A DNA stretch of 64,000 bases from an uncultured Burkholderiales bacterium (GTDB lineage Bacteria; Pseudomonadota; Gammaproteobacteria; Burkholderiales; Burkholderiaceae_C): NCBI GenBank assembly GCA_903870145.1, contig CAIQBO010000030.1:70823-134822 (forward strand), in the 5' to 3' direction. Under the pieces are notes generated by a model, which worked only from the letters and a program-made list of their open reading frames with translations, was not told where the DNA came from and ran no database searches. Below, piece after piece: positions 19,032-27,836 of this stretch. The translations under genes were made by a program, and so were the position numbers. Position 1 is the stretch's first letter. Each line of letters starts with the position of its first letter.

Positions 19032-19834
19032 TGACGCCGATTATTTTCTCGCATGGCAACAGCTTCCCAGCCAGCACCTACCGCGTCGTTCTCGAGAGTT
19101 TGAGAAACCGCGGATTTCATGTCAGTGCGATCGAAAAATTAGGCCACAACCCGGCCTACCCCGTGACCAGCAATTGGCCACACTTGGTGCAGGAATTGGC
19201 TGATTTTGCGACCCAACAAATGGCGCAAACTGGGGCCCCGGCTTTCCTGGTGGGTCATTCCTTGGGCGGCATGCTCAGTTTGATGTGTGCGGCCAAGCAC
19301 CCCCGTTTGGCACGTGGCGTTTTGTTATTGGACTCGCCCATCGTGACGGGTTGGCGCGCTGGAGCGCTCAACCTGGCCAAGAAAACGCAGTGGATTGGTT
19401 CGGTCAGCCCAGGACGCCTGAGCCGCACCCGGCGCCAGCATTGGCCCGATGTGCAAGCGGTGTATGACCACTTTCGCCATAAACGCGCATTTGCACATTG
19501 GCAAGACGAGGTGCTACAAGACTATGCCGCGCACGGAACGCTTGAGGAAAACGGCGCACGGGTGTTGAGCTTTGACCGCGCGATTGAAACTGCCATCTAC
19601 AACACACTGCCACACAACATGTCAGCCATGATCAAAAAGCACCCTGTGAAATGCCCTGTGGCCTTCATTGGCGGCACGCATTCACGCGAGATGCGCTTGG
19701 TCGGCATGGAGATGACGCATCAAATGAGCAAAGGCCGCGTGATGATGCTGGACGGCTCTCACTTGTTTCCCATGGAAAAGCCTGAAGCCACAGCAGCCGC
19801 CATGGAGGCGGCTTTGCGCAACCTCATGCCTTGA
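19031..19834 (+). CDS. Alpha/beta hydrolase
   Basis: Serine hydrolase of 267 residues. The oxyanion segment IIFSHGNSFPASTY is at the start, the nucleophile elbow GHSLGG (Ser) near residue 78, and the final His in DGSHLFPMEKP near 247. There is no signal peptide, so it is likely cytoplasmic. The start ATG shares its A with the stop of the Anbu gene, so the two are translationally coupled and may act together, for instance as peptidase and esterase; this is inference. It converges on uppP with a 9-base gap. Confidence 0.88.
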   Translation: MTPIIFSHGNSFPASTYRVVLESLRNRGFHVSAIEKLGHNPAYPVTSNWPHLVQELADFATQQMAQTGAPAFLVGHSLGGMLSLMCAAKHPRLARGVLLLDSPIVTGWRAGALNLAKKTQWIGSVSPGRLSRTRRQHWPDVQAVYDHFRHKRAFAHWQDEVLQDYAAHGTLEENGARVLSFDRAIETAIYNTLPHNMSAMIKKHPVKCPVAFIGGTHSREMRLVGMEMTHQMSKGRVMMLDGSHLFPMEKPEATAAAMEAALRNLMP

Positions 19835-19843
19835 GGCAGTTTC

Positions 19844-20668
19844 TCAAGGCGCCCAAGTCACGGTGCCGTTCCAAGCGGTGGCCAAAACCACCAAACCAAA
19901 GGCGATGCGGTACCAAGCGAACACCTCAAAGCTGTGACTGGCGATGTACTTGAGCAACCAACGCACGCAAACCCAGGCGCTGATGAACGAGACCCCTAAG
20001 CCCACAGCAAACATCGGCAGATCGGCCAGCGACAACAAGGCCCGCTCTTTGTACAAACTGTATGCACCAGCACCAATCAAAGTGGGGATGGCCAAGAAAA
20101 AAGAAAAGTCAGTGGCGGCTTTTCGTGACAAACCCAGCAACATGCCACCAATGATGGTGGCACCACTGCGACTGGTGCCAGGCACCATGGCCAAGCACTG
20201 AATCAGGCCGACCATCAATGCATCACGCCCGCGCATGTCCTCCACCACACGAATTCGCACACTGCTGGGGGGTCTGCGCTCAGCCCACAAAATAATCACT
20301 CCCCCTACAATGAAGGTGCTGGCCACAACCCAAGGCGTGAACAAATAGGCTTTGATCAGTTTGCCAAACAACAGGCCGAGCACCACGGCCGGCAAAAAGC
20401 CAATGAACACATTGAACACCAATCTTTGCGCTTCACGCTGGTACGGCAAAGCCTTGACGGTGTCCCGGATTTTTTGCCAATAGACCAAGATCACAGCAAA
20501 AATGGCCCCAGTTTGAATGGCAATATCAAAGACCTTGCCCTTTTCATCGTCAAAGCCCAGCAATGCACCCGCCAAAATCAAATGGCCAGTCGACGAGATG
20601 GGTAAAAATTCAGTCAACCCCTCCACCACGCCCATGATGGCCGCTTTGGTCAGCAACAAGGTATCCAC
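19844..20668 (-). CDS. uppP: Undecaprenyl-diphosphatase UppP (BacA)
   Basis: Integral membrane enzyme that recycles undecaprenyl pyrophosphate for peptidoglycan and polysaccharide synthesis; it also gives bacitracin tolerance. It has 274 residues and about eight hydrophobic segments. Motifs are [20 protein letters not shown] near the start and [15 protein letters not shown] near 170, both lining the active site. The GTG at 20668 is preceded by AGGAG at 5 bases; an earlier GTG at 20674 overlaps that site and is less likely. It diverges from glnS. Confidence 0.94.
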   Translation of the reverse strand: MDTLLLTKAAIMGVVEGLTEFLPISSTGHLILAGALLGFDDEKGKVFDIAIQTGAIFAVILVYWQKIRDTVKALPYQREAQRLVFNVFIGFLPAVVLGLLFGKLIKAYLFTPWVVASTFIVGGVIILWAERRPPSSVRIRVVEDMRGRDALMVGLIQCLAMVPGTSRSGATIIGGMLLGLSRKAATDFSFFLAIPTLIGAGAYSLYKERALLSLADLPMFAVGLGVSFISAWVCVRWLLKYIASHSFEVFAWYRIAFGLVVLATAWNGTVTWAP

Positions 20669-20761
20669 CGGCACTCCTTAAAACTGTTGAATTATCCCTC
20701 AGGCCAACACAATTTAACGCCACTTGCAAACTACTTGGCCGCCAGCGCCTAAAATCAAGCC

Positions 20762-22573
20762 ATGAGCTCAGCCACCGAAAAAGAATCGCCCAAGGTCAGC
20801 AATTTTTTGCGCCAAATCATTGAGTCTGATTTAGCCCATGGCACTTATGCCCAGCGCCACTGGGCTGGCAGCCCCGGGGACGCTGCGCACCACGCGCAAG
20901 GCCCTTTGGACACCGCCAAAATTCGCACCCGATTCCCGCCCGAGCCCAATGGCTATTTACACATTGGGCATGCCAAAAGCATTTTTTTGAATTTTGGTTT
21001 GGCGCGCGATTACGGCGGCGTTTGCCATCTGCGTTTTGACGACACCAACCCGGAAAAAGAAGACACAGAATTCGTCAACGCCATCTTGGATGTGGTCAAG
21101 TGGTTAGGCTTTGATTGGGCGACCAACGGCAGCTCTCACCTGTACCAAGCCAGTGATTATTTTGATTTCATGTACCAGGCTGCAGAACATCTGATTCAAA
21201 CTGGCCATGCCTATGTGGACGAGCAATCTGCAGAACAAATGAAAGCCCACCGCGGCGACTTCAACACACCGGGCCAAGACAGCCCGTTTCGCGGCCGAAC
21301 TTGCGAAGAAAATTTACTGCGTTTTCGCGCCATGCGGCAAGGCGAGGTGCCCGATGGCGCTGCGGTTCTCAGAGCCAAAATTGACATGGCATCGCCCAAC
21401 ATCAACCTGCGCGACCCGGCCATCTACCGCATTCGCACTGCGACCCACCACCACACGGGCGACCGCTGGCGCATCTACCCGATGTACACCTTTGCCCACC
21501 CGATTGAAGATGCACTCGAGCAAATCACACACAGCATTTGCACGCTTGAATTTGAAGACCAGCGCCCGTTCTACGACTGGCTGTTGGCACGTTTGTCTGA
21601 AGACAGCACTTTGCCAGATGGCCGCATTTTGAAGGCTTTGCTGGCCAGCCCCAACCCCAAACAATATGAGTTTGCACGCTTGAACTTGACCTATGTGGTC
21701 ACCAGCAAACGCAAGTTGGCACAACTGGTCAGCCTTGGCAAAGTCATGGGCTGGGACGACCCGCGCATGCCCACGCTGGTGGGGCTTCGCAGAAGAGGCT
21801 ATACCCCCGAGAGCCTGCAACTTTTTGCCGAGCGCATTGGCGTGACCAAGAGCGACAGCTGGATCGACTACAGCAGCTTAGAGGGCTGCTTGCGAGACGA
21901 TCTGGACCCCAAGGCGGCACGCGCCATGGCAGTTTTAGACCCAGTGCCCTTGGTCATCACCAACTGGGATGCTCTGATGGGCGCAGGCAGCACCGATGCT
22001 TGCCACGCCCCCGTCCACCCCCACCACCCCGAGCGAGGCCAGCGTCATTTTCAATTTAGCAAAACTGTTTGGATTGAACGCGGCGACTACGAAGACACGC
22101 CGCCCAAGGGTTTTTTCCGCTTGTACCCGAGCAACAAAGTACGCTTGAAGTATGGCCATGTGATTGAATGCACCGGCGCCTCGCACGATGCCAGTGGCCG
22201 CGTGACCGAAGTGCAAGCCCAGTTGATTCCAGACACAAAAAGTGGCACGCCGGGCTCGGACAGCGTCAAAGTCAAAGGCGTGATCACCTGGGTTGGCAGC
22301 ACCGACGCACTGCAAGCGCAAGTGCGCTTGTACGACCGCTTGTTCAGCTTGGCGCAACCCGATGCAGGTGGCAAAGACTTCATAGACAGCCTGAACCCTC
22401 AAAGCCTCCAAAGCGTCACCGCCTATGTTGAGCCCAGCTTGGCACAAAGCCAGCCAGACGCCAAATTTCAATTTGAGCGCCACGGCTATTTTGTTGCCGA
22501 TCGAGTCGAGCACAACGAAGGCAACTTGGTGTTTAACCGAAGCGCCAGCCTGAAAGACACCTGGGCCAAATAA
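20762..22573 (+). CDS. glnS: Glutaminyl-tRNA synthetase
   Basis: Class I aminoacyl-tRNA synthetase of 603 residues. The HIGH motif appears in PPEPNGYLHIGHAKSI near residue 62 and the KMSKS counterpart as VTSKRKLAQLV near 318. VCHLRFDDTNPEKE is typical of GlnRS/GluRS. The C-terminal anticodon-binding beta barrels run from about 390 to the end and contain RFFRLYPSNKVRLK-like sequence. Its presence implies direct charging of tRNA-Gln. Confidence 0.97.
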   Translation: MSSATEKESPKVSNFLRQIIESDLAHGTYAQRHWAGSPGDAAHHAQGPLDTAKIRTRFPPEPNGYLHIGHAKSIFLNFGLARDYGGVCHLRFDDTNPEKEDTEFVNAILDVVKWLGFDWATNGSSHLYQASDYFDFMYQAAEHLIQTGHAYVDEQSAEQMKAHRGDFNTPGQDSPFRGRTCEENLLRFRAMRQGEVPDGAAVLRAKIDMASPNINLRDPAIYRIRTATHHHTGDRWRIYPMYTFAHPIEDALEQITHSICTLEFEDQRPFYDWLLARLSEDSTLPDGRILKALLASPNPKQYEFARLNLTYVVTSKRKLAQLVSLGKVMGWDDPRMPTLVGLRRRGYTPESLQLFAERIGVTKSDSWIDYSSLEGCLRDDLDPKAARAMAVLDPVPLVITNWDALMGAGSTDACHAPVHPHHPERGQRHFQFSKTVWIERGDYEDTPPKGFFRLYPSNKVRLKYGHVIECTGASHDASGRVTEVQAQLIPDTKSGTPGSDSVKVKGVITWVGSTDALQAQVRLYDRLFSLAQPDAGGKDFIDSLNPQSLQSVTAYVEPSLAQSQPDAKFQFERHGYFVADRVEHNEGNLVFNRSASLKDTWAK

Positions 22574-22601
22574 ACGGCCTCAAGCGGCCTTCTACTGCCC
22601 T

Positions 22602-22628
22602 TCTAGGCCATCTAGGCCATCTAGGCCC
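22602..22628. repeat. Three tandem copies of a 9-base unit
   Basis: TCTAGGCCA occurs twice in tandem and a third time as TCTAGGCCC, immediately followed by CTAGGCTGG. The array spans the space between the converging glnS and MAPEG genes and overlaps the TAG stop of the latter. CTAG is usually rare in proteobacterial DNA, so four copies in 32 bases stand out. GGCC repeats upstream can form only a short stem. Confidence 0.6.
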
Positions 22629-23001
22629 CTAGGCTGGCAGAAAACAAGCCCAAGACGCACAGAAGCCCCACCAACCACGCCAGGGAGCGCAAACTGGCCC
22701 AATCGCTCAGATAGCAAGCAATGTAGGCCACGCGCGCCAACACGAAAACGCCGGCATACAGGTCAATTCGGCTTTGAGCGACTTGTGCGTAGTTGGCAAA
22801 CAAAACAGCTGCCGCAAAAAATGGAAAAGCCTCAAAGCTGTTGGCCTGCGCCGCGTTGGCCCGGGCCCGATAGCCCGTCAAATGCGACAACCATTCGCGC
22901 GGATTGTGGTTGTCGTAATTTTTAAGACCTGCCTTGGCAATGCCTGCACACACCACGGGCAATAAACCGGCCACCAAAACGGAAGCAATTGAGATATTCA
23001 T
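22621..23001 (-). CDS. MAPEG family membrane protein
   Basis: A 126-residue protein with four predicted membrane helices. It has the bacterial MAPEG pattern: NPREWLSHLTGYRARANAAQANSFEAFPFFAAAVLFA, interrupted here for brevity, places the conserved Arg-Ala-Asn and Glu-Ala-Phe-Pro groups at the helix 1-2 junction. Eukaryotic relatives are glutathione-dependent; the bacterial branch has no settled role. It ends inside a small tandem repeat. Upstream it is separated by 30 bases from the FAH-fold gene, on the same strand. Confidence 0.85.
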   Translation of the reverse strand: MNISIASVLVAGLLPVVCAGIAKAGLKNYDNHNPREWLSHLTGYRARANAAQANSFEAFPFFAAAVLFANYAQVAQSRIDLYAGVFVLARVAYIACYLSDWASLRSLAWLVGLLCVLGLFSASLGA

Positions 23002-23031
23002 GTGAAAGTTGCTTTCAATGATAGAAAAAAA

Positions 23032-23817
23032 TCAAACAATTTTGACGCTGAGATTAGGCAACTTGTCGATGTGCATTTCAATCACATCACCACGCACCAC
23101 GGGGCCCACATTCTCGGGGGTGCCTGAATAAATGATATCGCCCGGAAAAAGTTCACAAGCCTCAGACAATTTACTGATTTGCTCGGCCACTGACCAGATC
23201 ATATTTTTCAAATTGGAGTTTTGTTTGATTTGGCCGTTGACTTTCAGCCAGATCGCGCCCTCGGTGAAATGCCCAATAGAGTCGACTTTGTGCAATGCAC
23301 CCATTGGGGCTGACATGTCAAAACTCTTGCCAATCTCCCAAGGTTTTCTTTCATTTTTCATAAGGTCTTGCAAGTCACGACGCGTCATGTCCAAGCCCAG
23401 CGTGTAACCCCAAACCATCTGTAGCGCTTGGTTGATGGGGATGTTTCGCCCCCCTTTGCCCAGTGCCGCAACCAATTCAGCTTCGTAGCTGTACTGCTTG
23501 GTCAAGGGCGGGTAGGGGTGATCGGCCACGGTGCCCGCGGGCACAAACTGAACCGCATCGGTTGGCTTTTGGAAAAAAAACGGCGGCTCACGGTTGGGGT
23601 CTGAGCCCATTTCTCGCGCATGGGCCGCATAGTTGCGACCGATGCAATAAATTCGCCTGACAGGGAACATTTGATCAGAGCCCACCACAGGGATATAGAC
23701 TTGGGGCACTTCAAACGGTGTTTTGACCTTTTGCTGTGCTACGCCGGGGGTGGCGCAGCCAATCAGCGCGCCAGTCGAGACCAAGGCTGAGCTTTGGAAA
23801 AAATTTCGACGGTCCAT
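23032..23817 (-). CDS. Fumarylacetoacetate hydrolase-fold protein with export signal
   Basis: A 261-residue FAH superfamily protein, close to the fumarylpyruvate/acylpyruvate hydrolase type. Metal-binding acidic residues lie in YSYEAELVAALGKGG near 110, TLGLDMTRRDLQ near 140 and KSFDMSAPMGAL near 165; PGDIIYSGTPENVGPV closes the fold. Unusually, the N-terminus is an export signal: twin arginines in MDRRNFF, a hydrophobic stretch, and a lipobox-like LIGC with Cys21. It could be a Tat-exported lipoprotein or a periplasmic enzyme cleaved after GVA. AGGAG precedes the ATG well. Cytoplasmic FAH enzymes have no such leader. Confidence 0.82.
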   Translation of the reverse strand: MDRRNFFQSSALVSTGALIGCATPGVAQQKVKTPFEVPQVYIPVVGSDQMFPVRRIYCIGRNYAAHAREMGSDPNREPPFFFQKPTDAVQFVPAGTVADHPYPPLTKQYSYEAELVAALGKGGRNIPINQALQMVWGYTLGLDMTRRDLQDLMKNERKPWEIGKSFDMSAPMGALHKVDSIGHFTEGAIWLKVNGQIKQNSNLKNMIWSVAEQISKLSEACELFPGDIIYSGTPENVGPVVRGDVIEMHIDKLPNLSVKIV

Positions 23818-23937
23818 TTTGTCTCCTGAAAAAATCTTTTTTAAGTATGCATGAAGCTTTCATTTCGGGCATTGGCATTATCCCGGGTCCAGTCACTTAG
23901 AATTTGGGCTTAACTCGGTTCCGTTTAGGGAATGTTC

Positions 23938-25194
23938 ATGTCTTTGCTTTCGATTCGCGCCTCTTTGCTTGCTCTTGCCGCCAGTGTGCTCTTGGCCGCC
24001 TGCGGAGGCAGTTCCTCCAACCTGCCAGCGCCTCCTGTGGGCGGTTTGAGTTTGACTCCCGGGGACAGCCAAGTCACTGTCAGTTGGCAATCGGAGCCTG
24101 GCGTCGAATATTGGATTTTTGCAGCGCCTGGCAGCAACTTGAGTCTCTCCAATTGGCTGGCCACAGCGGGCTCGACCTACCGGCTCAAAGTCACATCACC
24201 CTATGTGATGACAGGTTTTAGCAACGGCCTGACATATTCATTCTTCATGACGGCGCGTGTCAATGGCGGCCCAGGCGGAGAGGCCACCCCCACGGTTTCG
24301 ACCACCCCTCGCCTGTCTGGCACCGAATGGAGCGCTGGAAGCCGATTGAGCACAGGCACGCGCACTGGCCTGACGTTTGGAACCTTTGTTGATACCGCCA
24401 CCAACACCGTTAAATCCTTGTACCTGAGCGTGGGCAATGCCGGCAGCCTTTATAAAGCGCCTGATATCAACAATTGGACGGCTGTCACCCCCCTGGTCAG
24501 CTCAGACCTGTACGCCGCGGGTTTTGGTTTCGCTAAATTCATGGCGGCTGGCGCAGCTGGCAAAGTGATTTACAGCGCAGATGCACAAACATGGACACAA
24601 GCCACCAGCATCACGAGCGAAAACTTGAATGCCATCAGCACCAACGGCAGCATTGCTGTGGCTGTGGGCAACAACGGCAGCATCATCAAGTCTACAGATG
24701 GCATCACTTGGACCTTAGCCGCCACGGTGCCAAGCAGCGCACATTTGTATGGGCTTGCCTACACGGTGGCTGGCACTTGGGTTGCGGTAGGCGCAGGGGG
24801 CACTTTATTGACGAGTTACGACGGCAGCAATTGGGCCTTGCAAACCACGGGCAGCACCGCCAACTTAAAAGCTGTCAACGCACTGGTCACCATGGTCGGT
24901 ACCGCCGCTGGCTACACCTATGTGGCAGTGGGCGAACAGGGAACTGTTTTGACCAGCAATGACGCCGTCAAGTGGACCGCGCAAAGCGCCAACACCTCTG
25001 CAGATTTGAACGACATGCTGGCCATCAACCAATTTATTGCGGTGGGCTCAGGCGGCACCGTGATCACCAGCGTGGACGGCATCACTTGGACCCAGCAAAC
25101 CAGCAACAGCACCGGCAATTTAACCAAAATGCTACGCGCTGAAAATCAGTACTTGGTTGTCGACAACACGGGCGCCACGATCAACTCACACTGA
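23938..25194 (+). CDS. Lipoprotein with Fn3-like domain and beta-propeller repeats
   Basis: A 418-residue putative lipoprotein. The signal ends in a clear lipobox with Cys22 (LLAAC), followed by a Gly/Ser linker. Residues about 32-125 resemble a fibronectin type III domain (LSLTPGDSQVTVSWQ). From about 140 to the end there are five or six repeats of the form VAVG..GTV..S.DG..WT, as in YCF48-like or BNR-type propellers. The ATG at 23938 was preferred because TAGGG is 7 bases before it; the ATG at 23932 is too close. Function is unknown; exposure at the outer membrane is likely. It ends 3 bases before the ntrC stop (convergent). Confidence 0.8.
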   Translation: MSLLSIRASLLALAASVLLAACGGSSSNLPAPPVGGLSLTPGDSQVTVSWQSEPGVEYWIFAAPGSNLSLSNWLATAGSTYRLKVTSPYVMTGFSNGLTYSFFMTARVNGGPGGEATPTVSTTPRLSGTEWSAGSRLSTGTRTGLTFGTFVDTATNTVKSLYLSVGNAGSLYKAPDINNWTAVTPLVSSDLYAAGFGFAKFMAAGAAGKVIYSADAQTWTQATSITSENLNAISTNGSIAVAVGNNGSIIKSTDGITWTLAATVPSSAHLYGLAYTVAGTWVAVGAGGTLLTSYDGSNWALQTTGSTANLKAVNALVTMVGTAAGYTYVAVGEQGTVLTSNDAVKWTAQSANTSADLNDMLAINQFIAVGSGGTVITSVDGITWTQQTSNSTGNLTKMLRAENQYLVVDNTGATINSH

Positions 25195-25197
25195 GGA

Positions 25198-26727
25198 TCA
25201 ACCCTCAATTTGCAATTCTTGAATTTTTCGGGTGATGGTGTTGCGACCAATGCCCAACTTCATGGCCGCTTCAATGCGGCGCCCACGCGTGGTGGCCAAG
25301 GCCGCTTGAATCAGCAGTGTTTCAAAGCGCCGGGTCAAAACGTCCCACACATCTTGCCGCTCTGTGCCCAGCAGTTGCAGGGCCTCGACTTCCAAGGCGC
25401 TCTCCCAGCCCGGATTGGGACCTAAATTGATCCACGGGCTGGCTTTTTCTGGTGCACAGACACCAGAGCTTGGCGTCGTCGAATGCATCTCTGAGGTGTG
25501 AGGCCCTTCTGGCGCTGTCTGCACGGCGGCCTGCGGTGCAGTCGCTGGCGCATGCGACGCTGAGAAGGACATCACTTCAGGCGGAAGATCCTTGGACTCA
25601 ATGACTTGCGCTGGCGCCATCACGGTCAACCAATGGCAAATATTTTCCAATTGGCGCACATTGCCAGGAAAATTAAATTGCCCCAGAACTTCCAAAGCAT
25701 GTTCAGAAATGCGCTTGGGGTCGACCCCCAATTGATGTGCACTTTGCAGCAAAAAGTGTCGCGTTAGCATGGAGATGTCTTCGCGCCTTTCACGCAAAGC
25801 GGGCAAACGCAAACGAATCACATTCAAGCGGTGGTACAGATCTTCCCTGAATGCGCCTTCTTTGACGCGCTGCTCCAAATCTTGGTGCGTTGCAGCAATC
25901 ACGCGCACATTGGCTTTGACAGCACTGTGCCCACCAACTCGGTAGAAATGACCATCTGACAAAACACGCAGCAACCGGGTCTGCAAATCAAATGGCATAT
26001 CGCCGATTTCATCCAAAAACAAAGTGCCACCTTCGGCTTGCTCAAAGCGGCCGCGCCGCGAGCTTTGCGCACCTGTGAATGCGCCGCGCTCATGGCCAAA
26101 CAATTCGCTTTCGAGCAAGTCTTTGGGAATGGCCGCTGTGTTGATGGCCACAAAAGGGCCGCCCGCACGCGTAGAGTGTTTGTGCAAGGCGCGAGCCACC
26201 AACTCTTTGCCAGAACCTGACTCGCCAGTGATCATGACCGTCACGTTGCTTTGCGACAAGCGGCCGATGGCCCTGAAAACATCCTGCATGGCCGGTGCTT
26301 GCCCCAGCATCTCGGGCGACGCGAGCATGTTCTCTTCGGCCACTTCTTCGCGTTGACTCTCCTCCAAGGCACGGCGAATCAACTCAATGGCCTTGGGCAA
26401 ATCAAAGGGCTTGGGCAAGTACTCAAATGCACCATTTTGAAAGGCTGAGACGGCGCTGTCCAAATCGGAGTAGGCCGTCATGATGATGACTGGCAGTCCG
26501 GGCAGTTTTTGTTTCACCTGCGTCAACAAATCCAAGCCCGAGCCGCCAGGCATGCGAATGTCACTGACCAAGACCCGAGGGCCTTCACGGCCTTCTTCGG
26601 ATGCCAGCGCTGCGAGCACTTCACGTGGGTTGGTGAAACTGCGTGTGGTCAAACCCTCGCGCAGCAGCGCCTTCTCCAAAACGAAGCGAATCGATTGGTC
26701 ATCGTCTACGATCCAAATTGGCTTCAT
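25198..26727 (-). CDS. ntrC: Nitrogen regulation response regulator NtrC
   Basis: Sigma-54 enhancer-binding activator of nitrogen-limitation genes, 509 residues. The receiver domain has its phospho-acceptor Asp56 (VSDIRMPGGSG) and Lys106. The AAA+ domain has Walker A GESGSGKE at about 168 and the GAFTGA sigma-54 contact loop at about 215. A C-terminal Fis-type helix-turn-helix (MKLGIGRNTITRKIQEL) binds DNA. Between the AAA+ and Fis domains lies an Ala/Pro/Thr-rich linker of about 60 residues, longer than in enteric NtrC (469 residues in E. coli). It is 23 bases downstream of ntrB. Confidence 0.97.
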   Translation of the reverse strand: MKPIWIVDDDQSIRFVLEKALLREGLTTRSFTNPREVLAALASEEGREGPRVLVSDIRMPGGSGLDLLTQVKQKLPGLPVIIMTAYSDLDSAVSAFQNGAFEYLPKPFDLPKAIELIRRALEESQREEVAEENMLASPEMLGQAPAMQDVFRAIGRLSQSNVTVMITGESGSGKELVARALHKHSTRAGGPFVAINTAAIPKDLLESELFGHERGAFTGAQSSRRGRFEQAEGGTLFLDEIGDMPFDLQTRLLRVLSDGHFYRVGGHSAVKANVRVIAATHQDLEQRVKEGAFREDLYHRLNVIRLRLPALRERREDISMLTRHFLLQSAHQLGVDPKRISEHALEVLGQFNFPGNVRQLENICHWLTVMAPAQVIESKDLPPEVMSFSASHAPATAPQAAVQTAPEGPHTSEMHSTTPSSGVCAPEKASPWINLGPNPGWESALEVEALQLLGTERQDVWDVLTRRFETLLIQAALATTRGRRIEAAMKLGIGRNTITRKIQELQIEG

Positions 26728-26750
26728 GGGACTTAACTTTCTCTGATCAC

Positions 26751-27827
26751 TCAGGGCAAGGGAATCAAAATTTTGAAATTAGTCAATCCAGGCACACTGT
26801 CACACTCGATCGATCCATGGTGCTGCTGAACAAAGGTTTGCGCCAGCGTCAGGCCCAGGCCAGACCCCCCTTCCCTGCCCGAGATCAAGGGCAAGAAAAT
26901 TCGGTCTTTGATCGAGTCAGGAACACCAGGCCCGTTGTCCATCACATGCAATTCCAATGCCAGTCGGTAACGCTGTTTGCCAAAGGTCACTTGCCGTGCT
27001 GACCGACTTTTCAGTGTGAGCACCGCATCGCCCGTGACAATGCGCTGCGCCAATGCTTGAGCCGCGTTGTGTGCAATGTTTAAAACGACTTGAATCAGTT
27101 GCTCGCGGTCTCCGCGAAACTCAGGGATCGATGTGTCGTAGTCACGCACCACCGACAGGCCCCGAGGAAACTCAGCCAGGATCAGCGAGCGCACCCGCTC
27201 AAAGACCTCGTGAATGTTCACATCACCCACCACATGCGGGCGCCTGTGCGGCGCCAGCAAGCGGTCGACCAAGATTTGCAGTCGGTCTGCCTCGCGGATG
27301 ATGACTTGGGTGTACTCGGTCAACTCCTTGGCCTGGATTTCCATCTCGAGCAATTGAGCCGCCCCGCGAATGCCGCCCAAGGGGTTTTTGATTTCATGGG
27401 CCAAGTTGCGAATCAACTCTTTGTTGGCTTGGGCTTGGTCTAACAAACGCTCTTCACGGTCTTGCTTGGTTTGCTGCTCGATCGGCAACATTTCAACGAT
27501 GGCTTCTCCAGCGCGGTCAGTTTGGGCCACGATCACATGCACAGGCAATGCGTCTTGCAGGTGGGTGCGGCGCAATACAGCGTCGTAGCGCAAGGCGCCA
27601 AATTCATTGTTTCGAACGCCCTTGAGCGCATGCTGCAAGGGCAAAGGGTCGGCAAAGTAGTCGTCTAACGAAAGGCCTTCAAGGCTGCGGCGAGACTGGC
27701 CAATCACATCCTCTAGCGCGGCATTGGAAAATATCAAAAGACCTTGCGCATTCAGCACCGCCACGGGAGTGGCCAGCAAGTCCAGGGCATGAAAACGCAG
27801 CAGCGCTGACTCAAGCTTGGCATTCAT
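26751..27827 (-). CDS. ntrB: Nitrogen regulation sensor kinase NtrB
   Basis: Cytoplasmic histidine kinase/phosphatase for NtrC, controlled by PII. It has 358 residues. A PAS domain (about 10-75) has ATPVAVLNAQGLLIFSNAA. The H-box NLAHEIKNPLGGIRGAAQLL is near residue 140, and the ATPase part has NIAHNAAQAL (N-box), DNGPGVP and GREGGSGLGLTLAQ. No membrane segment is present. The gene lies 9 bases after a small hypothetical gene and 23 before ntrC. Confidence 0.96.
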   Translation of the reverse strand: MNAKLESALLRFHALDLLATPVAVLNAQGLLIFSNAALEDVIGQSRRSLEGLSLDDYFADPLPLQHALKGVRNNEFGALRYDAVLRRTHLQDALPVHVIVAQTDRAGEAIVEMLPIEQQTKQDREERLLDQAQANKELIRNLAHEIKNPLGGIRGAAQLLEMEIQAKELTEYTQVIIREADRLQILVDRLLAPHRRPHVVGDVNIHEVFERVRSLILAEFPRGLSVVRDYDTSIPEFRGDREQLIQVVLNIAHNAAQALAQRIVTGDAVLTLKSRSARQVTFGKQRYRLALELHVMDNGPGVPDSIKDRIFLPLISGREGGSGLGLTLAQTFVQQHHGSIECDSVPGLTNFKILIPLP

Positions 27828-27836
27828 CTGCAGCCC

